Shown: positions 8,001 to 17,358 of the stretch, piece by piece
How positions within the stretch are numbered: the stretch's first letter is position 1
Layout: the number at the start of each line of letters is the position of its first letter
DNA from: Streptomyces hiroshimensis
GTDB taxonomy: Bacteria; Actinomycetota; Actinomycetes; Streptomycetales; Streptomycetaceae
DNA: 64,000 bases
Direction of reading: 5' to 3'
Assembly (NCBI RefSeq): GCF_014650335.1
Contig: NZ_BMUT01000001.1
Coordinates: 1,187,291-1,251,290, forward strand
Notes under the pieces: generated by a model
What the model was told of the DNA's origin: nothing
The model's input: the letters and a program-made list of their open reading frames with translations, nothing else
The model's database searches: none
Made by a program: the position numbers and the translations under genes

Positions 8001-9221
8001 GTGACCCAGACTCGGACAACACGTTTGGAGCGGGGCCGTGGCGCCCTCGGCCCGGCCTTGGAGCTCGTACACACCGGCCGCGCCCCCACGCGCGCGGTGC
8101 TCACCGCCGAACTCGGGGTGACGCGCGCGACCGCCGGTGCCGTCGCGGCCGAGCTGGAGGCCCTCGGACTGATCACCGTCGACGCCCGCCCCGCGGCGGC
8201 CGGCTCCCAGGGCCGGCCCTCGCACCGGCTGTCGATCGCGTCCGGCGGACCGGTGGTGCTCGCCGCCCAGATCCACGCCGACGGCTTCCGCGCCGCGCTC
8301 GTCGGCCTCGGCGGCAACATGGTAGCCACCGCACCCGGCTGTATGACCGTCCCCGCCGACCCGTCGCACATCATCGACGCCGTGGTCGAGGCCGGGGCCG
8401 GCCTGCTGCGCGAGACCGGCCGCCGCTGCCTGGGCGCGGGCCTCGCCGTACCCTCGGCCGTCGCCGAGCCGGAGGGCACCGCCCTCAACCCGCTCCACCT
8501 GTCCTGGCCCGCCGGCGCGCCGGTCCGCGAGCTGTTCACCCAAGCACTGGCCAAGGCGGGAATCCCCGGCCCGGGAGGCGTCACCGCCACCGGCTCCACC
8601 GGCAACGACGTCAACCTGGCCGCGCTCGCCGAACACCGGCACGGCGCCGGCCGCGGCTCGCGCCACCTGCTGTGCGTGGCCACGGGCCACCGCGGCGTCG
8701 GCGGAGCACTCGTCCTCGACGGCCGCCTGCACAGCGGCAGTTCCGGCCTCGCCCTGGAGGTCGGCCACCTCACCGTCAACCCCGCCGGCCTGCCCTGCCA
8801 CTGCGGCAGCCGCGGCTGCCTGGACGTCGAGACGGACCCGCTCGCCTTCCTCACCGCGGCCGGCCGCACCCCCGGCCCCGAAGTGTCCCTCCTGCAGCAG
8901 TCCCGCGACCTGCTCCGTACGGAGTACGCCGACCCCGCCGTGCGCACCGCCGCCGAGCTGATCGTCGACCGGCTCGGCCTCGGCCTCGCGGGTCTGGTCA
9001 ACATCCTCAACCCCGACCGCATCATCCTCGGCGGGCTCCACCGCGCCCTGCTGGACGCCGACCCCGAGCGGCTGCGCGCCGTCGTCGCCGACCGCAGCCT
9101 GTGGGGTCGCAGCGGCAGCGTCCCGATCCTGCCCTGCACCCTCGATTTCAACAGCCTCATCGGCGCGGCCGAAGCCGCCTGGCAGCCCGTCCTCGACGAC
9201 CCGCTGGCGGCCCTGGGCTGA
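8001..9221 (+). CDS. ROK family transcriptional regulator
   Basis: A 406-residue repressor/sugar-kinase-like protein. The N-terminal winged helix (about 12-65) has a clear HTH around TRAVLTAELGVTRATAGAV. The ROK domain (about 80-400) includes the zinc-binding CHCGSRGCLDV at about 266-276 and an EVGHLTV segment just before it. These regulators respond to sugars or sugar derivatives. It is divergent from the MFS transporter by 17 bp, so it probably autoregulates and controls that exporter or importer. A perfect 38-bp palindrome follows the gene as a likely terminator. Confidence 0.9.
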   Translation: MTQTRTTRLERGRGALGPALELVHTGRAPTRAVLTAELGVTRATAGAVAAELEALGLITVDARPAAAGSQGRPSHRLSIASGGPVVLAAQIHADGFRAALVGLGGNMVATAPGCMTVPADPSHIIDAVVEAGAGLLRETGRRCLGAGLAVPSAVAEPEGTALNPLHLSWPAGAPVRELFTQALAKAGIPGPGGVTATGSTGNDVNLAALAEHRHGAGRGSRHLLCVATGHRGVGGALVLDGRLHSGSSGLALEVGHLTVNPAGLPCHCGSRGCLDVETDPLAFLTAAGRTPGPEVSLLQQSRDLLRTEYADPAVRTAAELIVDRLGLGLAGLVNILNPDRIILGGLHRALLDADPERLRAVVADRSLWGRSGSVPILPCTLDFNSLIGAAEAAWQPVLDDPLAALG

Positions 9222-9261
9222 CGGATGCCGTGATCGGCTACTCGGCTACCGACAGCCGCCC

Positions 9262-9299
9262 TGAGTGGCCACGCGTGCGCGCGCACGCGTGGCCACTCA
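9262..9299. terminator. 38-bp perfect palindrome without a spacer
   Basis: The half TGAGTGGCCACGCGTGCGC is followed directly by its exact complement. It lies 40 bp beyond the ROK gene stop and about 185 bp before the SHOCT gene, and would form a very stable stem in RNA. Terminator is the simplest reading; a perfect palindrome of this length could also bind a dimeric protein. Confidence 0.55.
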
Positions 9300-9483
9300 C
9301 GACCAACTGCAGGGACAGCGCACGAGCTGCACCGCGGAGTACGCGCACCACCCCTGCGTACTCCCCGCGCCGCAGCCGTACGGCAGCCGGCCGTATGACG
9401 ACCCGGAGCCCCGCGGCGGCGAGGCTCGGTGGTGGGCGACGACCCGTCGCCGGCATCCGCCACCACCGAGGAGCCGATCCCTC

Positions 9484-9783
9484 ATGAACACCCTCGCCCA
9501 CGCCCTGGCCGACGGCGGCCCGGGCCCCTGGATCCTCTTCTTCCCCCTCGTCTGGGCCGCCGTCGTCATCGGCGTCGTCACCGTCCTGCGCCGCACCGTC
9601 TGGCGCGGCGGACGCGCCGGCGCCCCCTGGCACCAGCGGCAGGCCCGCTCCGAGCACTCGCCGCTGACCCTCCTCGGCCGCCGCTTCGCAGCCGGCGACA
9701 TCGATGAGGACGAGTACTGGCGGCGCGTGTCCGTCCTGGAGGAGCACTTCGGCACGCCCGGCAAGCGCGGCGGTGCGGCATGA
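9484..9783 (+). CDS. Small membrane protein with C-terminal SHOCT domain
   Basis: A 99-residue protein with one transmembrane helix (about residues 14-36), a basic segment, and a C-terminal SHOCT-like motif (about 58-90: LTLLGRRFAAGDIDEDEY). SHOCT modules are short oligomerisation domains often attached to membrane proteins. The stop overlaps the ATG of the ABC ATPase gene (ATGA), so the three genes 9484-13198 are almost certainly co-translated. Its role as an accessory or sensor of the exporter is inferred from this coupling alone. Confidence 0.7.
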   Translation: MNTLAHALADGGPGPWILFFPLVWAAVVIGVVTVLRRTVWRGGRAGAPWHQRQARSEHSPLTLLGRRFAAGDIDEDEYWRRVSVLEEHFGTPGKRGGAA

Positions 9784-10619
9784 ACACCCCGCACCTCGCG
9801 GCCGTCCCGCCCGCCCCCGCCGCCCGTGTCGTCGATGCCGTCAAGGTCTACGGCACCGCCGCGCGCGGCGCCGTCACCGCCGTCACCGCCCTCGACGGAG
9901 TGAGCGTCGACTTCCCGTCAGGCCGGTTCACCGCCATCATGGGCCCCTCCGGCTCCGGCAAATCGACCCTCATGCACTGCGCCGCGGGGCTCGACACCCT
10001 CACCTCCGGCTCGGCGTTCATCGGCGACACCGAGCTGGGGGGCCTGGACGACCGCCGTCTGACGCTGCTGCGCCGCGAGCGGATCGGCTTCGTCTTCCAG
10101 GCCTTCAACCTCGTCCCGACCCTCACCGTGGCCGAGAACATCTTGCTGCCCCAGGACCTCGCCGGCCGGCGAGGCGACCGCGGCGATGCCGAGTGGGCCG
10201 ACGCCCTCATCGATGTCGTCGGCCTCCGCGACCGGCTGCACCACCGGCCCGGCGAACTCTCCGGCGGCCAGCAGCAGCGCGTCGCCGTGGCCCGCGCGCT
10301 CGCCGGGCGTCCCGACGTGGTCTTCGCCGACGAGCCCACCGGCAACCTCGACTCCCGCTCCGGCGAGGAGGTGCTGAACCTGCTCGGCCGCGCCGTGCGC
10401 ACCATGGGCCGCACGGTCGTCATGGTCACCCACGACCCGGTCGCCGCCGCCCACGCCGACGACGTCGTCTTCCTCGCCGACGGGCGGCTCGTAGGCCACC
10501 TGAGCGACCCCACGGCGGACAGCGTCCTCGACCGGCTCAAGAGCCTCGACCGCAAGAACCTCGACCGTAAGAACTTCGACCGGCCGGGCGCCCCCGGGCG
10601 TGCGGAGGTGCCGTCATGA
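9780..10619 (+). CDS. ABC transporter ATP-binding protein (MacB/LolD type)
   Basis: A 279-residue nucleotide-binding subunit. It has Walker A GPSGSGKST (about 58-66), a Q-loop in FVFQAFNL, signature LSGGQQQR (about 160-167), Walker B VVFADEPTGNLDS and switch His in VTHD. The sequence is typical of the MacB/LolD/FtsE group, which pairs with FtsX-like permeases for efflux or lipoprotein and antibiotic release rather than bulk import. The C-terminal tail (about 248-279) has a small repeated LDRKNLDRKNFDR motif. It overlaps both neighbours by 4 bp (ATGA), showing tight translational coupling. Confidence 0.93.
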   Translation: MNTPHLAAVPPAPAARVVDAVKVYGTAARGAVTAVTALDGVSVDFPSGRFTAIMGPSGSGKSTLMHCAAGLDTLTSGSAFIGDTELGGLDDRRLTLLRRERIGFVFQAFNLVPTLTVAENILLPQDLAGRRGDRGDAEWADALIDVVGLRDRLHHRPGELSGGQQQRVAVARALAGRPDVVFADEPTGNLDSRSGEEVLNLLGRAVRTMGRTVVMVTHDPVAAAHADDVVFLADGRLVGHLSDPTADSVLDRLKSLDRKNLDRKNFDRPGAPGRAEVPS

Positions 10620-13198
10620 ACACCGGCACCGCACCCCCGCGCCTGAGGGGCCTCGCCGCCGCCCTGCGCCTCAGCGTCGCCTCCCTGCGCACCCACAAGA
10701 GGCGCTTCGCGGGCACGTTCCTCGCCGCCCTGCTCGGCGTGGGATTCCTCAGCGGAACCCTCGTCATGGGCGACACTCTGCGCGGCTCCTTCGACACTCT
10801 CTTCGCCAACGCCGCGGCGGGCACGGACGCGGTCGTGCGCAGCGCGGACGTCGTCACCGCGCCCGACGCGGGACAGGGCAGCAGGCGCACCGTGCCCGCC
10901 GGCCTCGCGTCGTCCCTGGAGAAGGTCCCCGGCGTCGCCGCCGCCGTGCCCGAGATCCAGGGCGCCGGGCAGCTCATCGGACGCGACGGCGAGCCCGTGG
11001 GCGGCCAGGGCCCGCCCACCCTGGCGGGCAACTGGATCGACGACCCGCGCCTCAACCCCTACCGGCTCGCCGCCGGCCGCGCGCCCGCCGCCCCCGGCGA
11101 GGCCGTCGTCAACCGCGGCGCCGCCGAGGACGGGGGCCTGCGGATCGGCGACCGCACCGTCCTGCGCACGCCGGACCCCCTCACCGTCACGGTCGTGGGC
11201 ATCGCGACGGCAGGCGGCGAGGACGGCCTCGGCCGGACCACGTACACCGGCCTGACCCGGGCCGACGCGGAGAAGTACCTGACCCCGCAGCCGGGCCGGG
11301 CCACCGCGGTCCGCGTCCGCGCAGCCGACGGCGTCGACCAGCGCCAACTCGTCGAGCGCCTCGGGCCCGTACTCCCCGAGGGGGTCGAGGCCATCACCGG
11401 ACGGGAGTGGGCCGACGAGAGCCGGGACAGCATCTCCGGCGGGTTCCTGTCGCTGTTCACGACGCTGCTGCTCGTGTTCGCCGGAATCGCCTTGCTGGTG
11501 GCCACCTTCAGCATTCACAACACCTTCGCCGTCGTCGTCGCCCAGCGCACGCGCGACAACGCCCTCCTGCGGGCTATCGGCGCCTCGCGCGGGCAGCTCC
11601 TGGCCGCCACCCTGGCCGAGGCCGCCGCCGTGGGAGCCGTCGCCTCGGCGGCCGGGCTCCTGTGCGGCATCGGCATCGCCGCCGGGCTCCAGGCGCTCTT
11701 CCCCGCCGTCGGGTTCCCGTTCCCGCAGGGCGGCCTGGTGATCGGCGCACTCTCCCTGCTGCTGCCGCCCGCCGTCGGCCTGCTCGTCTGCCTCGGCTCG
11801 GCGCTGCTGCCCGCCGTACGGGCCGGGCGCACGGCACCCCTGGCCGCCCTCCGCGAGGCGGCCGTCGACGACTCCGCGGCCTCCCGCGGCCGGGCGCTCG
11901 CCGGAACGGTGCTGCTCGCCGCCGGAGTCGCCCTGACCGTGACGGGCGCTGCCAGGACGCCCTCCGTCCTGCTCACCGGAACCGGCGCCCTGCTCGTCCT
12001 CGCGGCGTTCGTGGCCCTCGGCCCCGTCACCTCCTCCTCCGTGGTCCGCGCGCTGGGAGGACCGCTCGTCCGGCTGCGCGGGCTGACCGGATCGCTCGCG
12101 CGCCGCAACGCCCTGCGCAACCCCCGGCGCACCGCGGCCACGGCCATGGCCCTCATGCTGGGCGTCGCCGTCGTCACGCTCTTCACCGTCTTCGCCGCGT
12201 CGCTGAAGGCGACGACGGACCAGGCGGTCGGCCGCGCCTTCGCCGGGGACGTCGCCGTCAGTACCCCGGCGCTGGGCGCGGGCGGCAGCGGGCTCAGCCC
12301 GCAGCTCGCGCCCGCCCTCGCCCGGCTGCCCGAGGTGGGCACCGCGCTGGGCCTGGGCAAGGGCGTCGCCGAGGTGGACGGAAGCGGCCGGCAGGTGACC
12401 GTCGCCGATCCCGCCGCCCTCACCGCCGTGCTCGACCTCGGGCCGGTCGACGGAGCGCCTGGCGCCCTCGGGAGCGATGGCCTCGCGGTCTCCCGGGACG
12501 AGGCGGACAAGCGCGGCTGGAAGGTGGGCAGCACCGCGTCCGTCACGTTCGTCGACGGGCAGAAGCAGCGGTTCACCGTCCGGGCCGTCTACGGCGAGCG
12601 GAGCCTCGTGGGCGACTACGTCCTCTCCCGTGAGGCGTGGAGCCCGCACCGGGGCCAGGACTCCGACCGGCTCGTCGCCGTCGCGTTCAAGAAGGGCGTC
12701 TCCGCCGCCGTCGGCAAGGCTGCCGTGGAGAAGGCGTCCGCCGCGTACGGCAATCCGGAGGTCCAGACCCGCGACGAGTACGCGGCCTCCTCGGCGAAGA
12801 CCGTCGACACGATGCTCACCCTGGTCTACGCTCTGCTCGCCCTGGCAGTGGTCATCGCCCTGCTCGGCATCGCCAACACCCTGACCCTCGCGGTCCGCGA
12901 ACGCACCCGCGAGCTGGGCCTGCTGCGGGCGGTGGGACAGACCCGCGGGCAGCTGCGCGCGATGGTCCGCTGGGAGTCGGTGCTGGTCGCCGCGTTCGGC
13001 ACGGCCGGCGGCCTGGTGCTCGGCGGCTTCCTCGGCTGGGCCCTCGTGCGGGCCACGGGCACCGCCGCCTTCGCGGTGCCGGCGCTGCGCCTGACGGTGG
13101 TCGCCCTGGTGGGGCTTGCAGCCGGCGCGCTGGCGGGGCTGCGGCCCGCCCGGCGGGCGGCGCGCCTGGACGTCCTGCGCGCCGTCGCGGCCGAGTGA
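10616..13198 (+). CDS. FtsX-like ABC transporter permease, duplicated form
   Basis: An 860-residue permease with two FtsX units. An N-terminal helix at about residues 34-52 is followed by an extracytoplasmic MacB-PCD-like domain, then three helices around 280-410. The second half repeats this with the final helices at about 735-850. The motifs TRDNALLRAIGASRGQ and TRELGLLRAVGQTRGQ in the two halves are the family's coupling-helix signature. Together with the ATPase it forms a mechanotransmission-type exporter, a class often found next to two-component systems for peptide antibiotics. No such system is adjacent here. Confidence 0.92.
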   Translation: MNTGTAPPRLRGLAAALRLSVASLRTHKRRFAGTFLAALLGVGFLSGTLVMGDTLRGSFDTLFANAAAGTDAVVRSADVVTAPDAGQGSRRTVPAGLASSLEKVPGVAAAVPEIQGAGQLIGRDGEPVGGQGPPTLAGNWIDDPRLNPYRLAAGRAPAAPGEAVVNRGAAEDGGLRIGDRTVLRTPDPLTVTVVGIATAGGEDGLGRTTYTGLTRADAEKYLTPQPGRATAVRVRAADGVDQRQLVERLGPVLPEGVEAITGREWADESRDSISGGFLSLFTTLLLVFAGIALLVATFSIHNTFAVVVAQRTRDNALLRAIGASRGQLLAATLAEAAAVGAVASAAGLLCGIGIAAGLQALFPAVGFPFPQGGLVIGALSLLLPPAVGLLVCLGSALLPAVRAGRTAPLAALREAAVDDSAASRGRALAGTVLLAAGVALTVTGAARTPSVLLTGTGALLVLAAFVALGPVTSSSVVRALGGPLVRLRGLTGSLARRNALRNPRRTAATAMALMLGVAVVTLFTVFAASLKATTDQAVGRAFAGDVAVSTPALGAGGSGLSPQLAPALARLPEVGTALGLGKGVAEVDGSGRQVTVADPAALTAVLDLGPVDGAPGALGSDGLAVSRDEADKRGWKVGSTASVTFVDGQKQRFTVRAVYGERSLVGDYVLSREAWSPHRGQDSDRLVAVAFKKGVSAAVGKAAVEKASAAYGNPEVQTRDEYAASSAKTVDTMLTLVYALLALAVVIALLGIANTLTLAVRERTRELGLLRAVGQTRGQLRAMVRWESVLVAAFGTAGGLVLGGFLGWALVRATGTAAFAVPALRLTVVALVGLAAGALAGLRPARRAARLDVLRAVAAE

Positions 13199-13236
13199 GC
13201 ACCGCGCACCCGCCCGGGGTGGGGACCCCCGTCCGG

Positions 13237-13803
13237 TCAGCCGGGAACGGCGGAGCGGACGGGGGAGCGCTCGAGCACCGCGGCCGGCCTGCGGGCGGCG
13301 GCGGGCTCGTCGAACGCGGGCTCCTCCAGCGGCGGGAGGGCCGGCACGGGCTGTTCGAACGTGACGGTGGTCCGGTCGTCCCGGGTCCGGCGGGCGGCGG
13401 CGGACGGCTCGGGGACGGGCAGCGAGAACCAGACGACCTTGCCGCCGTCGTGGCGCTCCTGTACGCCCCAGCTGTCGCTGACGGCCGCGATCAGGGCGAG
13501 ACCGCGGCCGTGGGTGCTGCCGGCGTCCGCGTCCGCGATGCGGGGCAGCCGCGGATCGTGGTCGCGGACCGAGACGGTGAGCCGGTCCAGTACGAGGTCG
13601 ATCTCGACCGTGCAGCGTTTGTCCGGTTCGGCATGCTGGTGCACGTTGGTGAGGAGCTCGGTGACACAGAGCGCCGCGGGGTCGATGAGCGGATCGAGGT
13701 GCCAGTACCGCAGTTGCGCAGATACGATTCTGCGGACCTGGCCGATCCGCGGCGGAAGAGCCTGGAGCTCTACGGTGCAGTGCTTGTTCGGTCGGCTGAT
13801 CAC
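13237..13803 (-). CDS. Anti-sigma-factor-like ATP-binding protein (HATPase_c_2)
   Basis: A 188-residue protein of the RsbW/SpoIIAB-like serine kinase superfamily, abundant in Streptomyces. The GHKL fold is at about residues 15-125: N box CVTELLTNVHQHA, then VRDHDPRLPR and the glycine motif GSTHGRGLALIAAVSDSWG. The C-terminal 60 residues are Pro/Ala/Glu-rich and probably disordered. No sigma factor or anti-anti-sigma gene adjoins, so its partner is elsewhere. Start ATG with GGGAG 11 nt upstream. It converges on the ABC permease gene. Confidence 0.82.
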   Translation of the reverse strand: MISRPNKHCTVELQALPPRIGQVRRIVSAQLRYWHLDPLIDPAALCVTELLTNVHQHAEPDKRCTVEIDLVLDRLTVSVRDHDPRLPRIADADAGSTHGRGLALIAAVSDSWGVQERHDGGKVVWFSLPVPEPSAAARRTRDDRTTVTFEQPVPALPPLEEPAFDEPAAARRPAAVLERSPVRSAVPG

Positions 13804-14000
13804 GGCTGCGACTCCCTGGAAGAAGTAGGGCTAGCCTGATGCAGAAGGGCGTTCTGGCACGCGCTGGGGCCGGGCCGGCGGAGGTGGCTGCCGAGCCGGG
13901 CGGCGGCTGATGTCCAGAGCGTAGCCACCGGTGAACCCTCAGTGATGCTGGTACGAGTCAAGGGTCGGCTCCCACAGCCGGAAGCGCAACTTCTGCACCT

Positions 14001-14345
14001 TCAGCCCCTGGTGTCACCATGGCGTCCGGAGCGGACGGCCTCCAGGAATCGCCGGACGGCGGCCTCCCCGGACGTCTCCCCCGACGTCTCCTCCGGTGCG
14101 TCCTCCAACCGGCCCAGGGTGAGCAGGTAGCGCGTGCCGTTCACGGTCGCCCGGGCGCGGTCCCGGCCGGAGAACCACGGCTTGCTCGCGTGGACCGACC
14201 CCAGGGGAGCGCTGTCGATCTCCCGGCCGTAGCTGGTGAGCAGCTCCAGCCTGCCGTCCCTGATCTTGACCTGGCCCGCCCGGGTGAGCGAGCGAAGGGA
14301 CCGCTCGATCCGTACCCCGGTCGCAGTGAACTCCGGCTCCGCCAC
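14001..14345 (-). CDS. Conserved hypothetical protein
   Basis: A 114-residue protein whose core looks like a conserved small actinobacterial family: the first 85 residues ([45 protein letters not shown]) are well organised, with alternating charged and hydrophobic beta-like segments. The C terminus has a short ETSGETSGE repeat and an acidic/basic tail. I chose GTG at 14345, which has GGAGG 8 nt upstream; a much longer open frame beyond it is antisense to the next gene. No function recognised. Divergent from the PLP enzyme gene. Confidence 0.65.
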   Translation of the reverse strand: MAEPEFTATGVRIERSLRSLTRAGQVKIRDGRLELLTSYGREIDSAPLGSVHASKPWFSGRDRARATVNGTRYLLTLGRLEDAPEETSGETSGEAAVRRFLEAVRSGRHGDTRG

Positions 14346-14492
14346 GCCAACCGCCTCCCCGGCCGATTCGTGTGCCTCGTGCGCAGTCTGCCTGTGAGGC
14401 GGCTCACGCACCAGTGCCCATTTATGATCGAAAGGTCCGAGTGCTCCGCATGGGCCCGGATGGAACGGCCCGGACGGAACGGGAGGAGCGGC

Positions 14493-15674
14493 GTGAACGG
14501 CACCGTGGACCCCGGGGCGGCGGACGCGGCGGACCCCGGCCCGGGCCCGGCCGCCTCCGCAGCAGGCCCCACCCCGACCCCCACCCTCGACGTCGACCGC
14601 AGCGACCCGGCCTACCGCGCCTGGCTCGCCGAAGCGGTCCGCAAAGTCCAGGCCGACGCGAACCGTTCGGCCGACACCCACCTGCTGCGCTTCCCCCTGC
14701 CCGAGGAGTGGGGCATCGACCTCTACCTCAAAGACGAGTCCACCCACCCCACCGGAAGCCTCAAACACCGCCTCGCCCGCTCGCTGTTCCTGCACGGGCT
14801 GTGCAACGGCTGGATCCGCCCCGAAGCCCCGGTCGTCGAGGCGTCCAGCGGCTCCACGGCCGTCTCCGAAGCCTATTTCGCCGGCTTGATCGGCGTGCCG
14901 TTCGTGGCCGTCATGCCCCGCACCACCAGCCGCGAGAAGACCCGCCTCATCGAGTTCCACGGCGGCCGGTGCCACTACGTGGACGACCCCCGCAAGATGT
15001 ACGCGGAAGCCGCCCTGCTCGCCGAGCGCTCCGGCGGCCACTACATGGACCAGTTCACCTACGCCGAACGGGCCACCGACTGGCGGGGCAACAACAACAT
15101 CGCGGAATCGGTCTACAGCCAGCTGCGCCGCGAACGCCACCCCGTGCCCGCCTGGATCGTGGCCACCGCGGGCACCGGCGGCACCTCCGCGACCATCGCC
15201 CGCTACGTGCGCTACATGCAGCACGACACCCGCATCTGCGTCGCCGACCCCGAGTACTCCTGCTTCTTCGACGGCTGGCGGAACGGCGACCCCACGGCGA
15301 CCGGCGAGCGCGGCTCGCGCATCGAGGGCATCGGCCGGCCGCGCATGGAACCCAGCTTCATGCCGGGTGTGATCGACCGGATGATGAAGGTGCCGGACGC
15401 CGCGAGCATCGCCGCCGTCCGCGCCCTGGAGCAGGCCATCGGCCGCAGGGCCGGCGGCTCCACCGGCACGGGGCTGTGGAGCGCCCTCAAGATCGTCGCA
15501 GAGATGGCCGGCAACGGCTCCAAGGGCAGCGTGGTCACCCTCCTGTGCGATCCGGGAGAGCGCTACCTCGACACGTACTACTCCGACGCCTGGCTCGCCG
15601 AGCAGGGCCTGGACATCGGGCCGTACGCCGCCGCCATCGCCGCGTTCCTGGCCACCGGGCACTGGCCGGACTGA
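14493..15674 (+). CDS. PLP-dependent cysteine-synthase-like protein
   Basis: A 393-residue fold-type II PLP enzyme. The Schiff-base lysine is K91 in [10 protein letters not shown]. The phosphate-binding loop [12 protein letters not shown] is at about 228-239, and an asparagine-containing [11 protein letters not shown] segment lies at about 119-129. It differs from canonical CysK/CysM by a proline/alanine-rich N-terminal extension (about residues 1-35) and an extra 80 residues at the C terminus. It may make or degrade a cysteine-like amino acid, but the substrate is uncertain. GTG start with GGGAGGAG upstream. A short hairpin closes the transcript. Confidence 0.83.
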   Translation: MNGTVDPGAADAADPGPGPAASAAGPTPTPTLDVDRSDPAYRAWLAEAVRKVQADANRSADTHLLRFPLPEEWGIDLYLKDESTHPTGSLKHRLARSLFLHGLCNGWIRPEAPVVEASSGSTAVSEAYFAGLIGVPFVAVMPRTTSREKTRLIEFHGGRCHYVDDPRKMYAEAALLAERSGGHYMDQFTYAERATDWRGNNNIAESVYSQLRRERHPVPAWIVATAGTGGTSATIARYVRYMQHDTRICVADPEYSCFFDGWRNGDPTATGERGSRIEGIGRPRMEPSFMPGVIDRMMKVPDAASIAAVRALEQAIGRRAGGSTGTGLWSALKIVAEMAGNGSKGSVVTLLCDPGERYLDTYYSDAWLAEQGLDIGPYAAAIAAFLATGHWPD

Positions 15675-15747
15675 CCCGTCCGCTCCCGGTCCACTCCCCG
15701 CCCGGCCTCGCCCGGCCGCGGCCGGACCGGCTCCCGGCCCGGCCCCC

Positions 15748-15766
15748 GGCGCCCGTGCCGGGCGCC
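15748..15766. terminator. Hairpin between convergent genes
   Basis: GGCGCCCG and CGGGCGCC pair around a 3-nt loop in the 97-bp gap between the PLP enzyme and the SRPBCC gene, which converge here. Confidence 0.5.
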
Positions 15767-15771
15767 TGCCG

Positions 15772-16266
15772 TCAGCGCGTGCTGCCCCGCATCGCCGCGA
15801 GGCGCCGGTCCAGCGTCAGTATCGCGTCACGGAAGGCGTGCCTGAGCCCCGGGCGCCCCAGCGCGACCAGCAGCCGCACCGGTGCGGGAGCGTCCAGCGC
15901 GATCGTCCACCGCACGACCGTGCCCGTCCCCGAAGGCAGCAGCTGCCACTCCTCCAGCAGTGCCCGCACCCCCGGCACGTTCGTCACGTCGACGCGGTAC
16001 GCGTACCGGTGGGAGGGCTCGGCCGCCATCACCGTCTCCATGAAGCGCGCCCCTCCCAGCAGATGCACCTCCCGGCCCTCGTGCCCGGCCGTCTGCACGG
16101 GCCGCGCCAGCGTCACCGCACGGAACCAGCGCGTCCAGCCCGGCACGTCCAGCGCCAGCGCCCGGAAGACCTCCTCCGGCGCGGCCGCCGTGCGGGACGC
16201 GAGGACCATCCGCAGCGGTGCGTCCGCGACGAACTCCAGCCCTACCGGGCGCAGTCGGTACACCAT
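15772..16266 (-). CDS. SRPBCC family protein (polyketide cyclase/START-like)
   Basis: A 164-residue protein with the layout of an SRPBCC helix-grip fold: an N-terminal strand, then VFRALALDVPGWTRWF, a central sheet with EGREVHLLGGARFMETV and HRYAYRVDVTNVPG, and a C-terminal helix FRDAILTLDRRLAAM. Proteins of this type bind hydrophobic ligands or act as cyclases/aromatases. ATG at 16266 follows GGGGGTT. It lies 44 bp from the stop of the DeoR gene on the same strand and could be its co-transcribed partner. Confidence 0.8.
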   Translation of the reverse strand: MVYRLRPVGLEFVADAPLRMVLASRTAAAPEEVFRALALDVPGWTRWFRAVTLARPVQTAGHEGREVHLLGGARFMETVMAAEPSHRYAYRVDVTNVPGVRALLEEWQLLPSGTGTVVRWTIALDAPAPVRLLVALGRPGLRHAFRDAILTLDRRLAAMRGSTR

Positions 16267-16310
16267 CGAGAGAACCCCCAAGGGTCGGCGGCCTGCCGGG
16301 TGCCGACACC

Positions 16311-17171
16311 TTAGCCCCGCGCGCCGTCGCATGTCGTGGAGTCCCCGGAAGGATCGGCCACCACGAGCTCCGGCAGCCGTTCGGCCATCTCCCGCCGCAC
16401 CGTCTCCGGCAGTCCCGCATCCGTCACGAGCGCGTCCACCTCGTCCAGCATGGCGAACGAACTGAGCCCCACCGTCCCCCACTTGGTGTGGTCCGCGAGG
16501 ACCACCACGCGCCGCGCCGAGCGCACGAAGTGCCGGTTGGTCTCCGCCTCCGCCAGGTTCGGCGTCGACAGGCCCGCCTCCGCGGATATGCCGTGCACCC
16601 CGATGAACAGCACGTCGAAGTGCAGGGAGCGGATCGCCGTGTCCGCGACGGGTCCCACCAGCGTGTCCGAAGGAGTGCGCACCCCGCCCGTCAGGACCAC
16701 CGTCGCCGCCCCCGGCCGGGCCGACGGCCCCGCGGCCGTCACCGGCCGCTGTGCGCTGTGGAAGACGTCGGCCGCCCGCACCGAATTCGTCACCACCGTC
16801 AGATCCGGTACGTCCACCAGCCGTTGGGCCAGCGCGTACACCGTCGTCCCGCCCGCCAGCGCTATCGCACTGCCCGGCGGCGCCATCCGCGCCGCCGCCC
16901 GCGCGATGTCCTCCTTGGCGGCCAGCTCCAGCGCCGACTTCGCCTCGAACCCGGGCTCGTGCGTGGTCGCCTCCGCGACCGGCACCGCACCGCCGTGCAC
17001 CTTCTCCACCACGCCCAGCCGGGCCAGGGCGTCGAGGTCGCGACGGACCGTCATGTCCGAGACATTGAGCCTCCGCGTCAGTTCGTTGACCCGCACCCCA
17101 CCGCGCCTCCTGACCTCGTCGAGGATCAGCGCACGCCGCTGCTCCGCCAGGAGATTCTGGTTGTCGCTCAC
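16311..17171 (-). CDS. DeoR family transcriptional regulator
   Basis: A 286-residue repressor. The N-terminal HTH (about 10-65) reads RRALILDEVRRRGGVRVNEL then LNVSDMTVRRDLDALARLG, the DeoR signature. The C-terminal DeoRC sensor domain (about 80-260) contains LAGGTTVYALAQ, TVVTNSVRAADVF, FIGVHGISAEAGLSTPN and VVLADHTKWG, the phosphosugar-binding landmarks. The effector is probably a phosphorylated sugar. Starts with GTG after AAAGGA. No sugar operon is adjacent, so its target is unclear. Confidence 0.92.
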   Translation of the reverse strand: MSDNQNLLAEQRRALILDEVRRRGGVRVNELTRRLNVSDMTVRRDLDALARLGVVEKVHGGAVPVAEATTHEPGFEAKSALELAAKEDIARAAARMAPPGSAIALAGGTTVYALAQRLVDVPDLTVVTNSVRAADVFHSAQRPVTAAGPSARPGAATVVLTGGVRTPSDTLVGPVADTAIRSLHFDVLFIGVHGISAEAGLSTPNLAEAETNRHFVRSARRVVVLADHTKWGTVGLSSFAMLDEVDALVTDAGLPETVRREMAERLPELVVADPSGDSTTCDGARG

Positions 17172-17358
17172 CCGGCCCGTCCTTTCCGGTCAGCCGCCGG
17201 CAGTCGTGCGCGCTCATCCTCCCACGCGAGCCGCGGCAGCGATCGTCTTCGTTCGGCCGGATCACGATTGGGCCTCGCCTCCCCGGCTACGGCCGATTGT
17301 CAGTGCCTACCGGCACCATGCTGGTGGAGGGAGAACCACACCGGGATCGGGGGACGCG

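Noticed and set aside
9848..12649. Minus-strand open frame of over 900 codons
   Set aside because: Lies opposite the ABC ATPase and permease genes, both with clear motifs; the frame itself has none.
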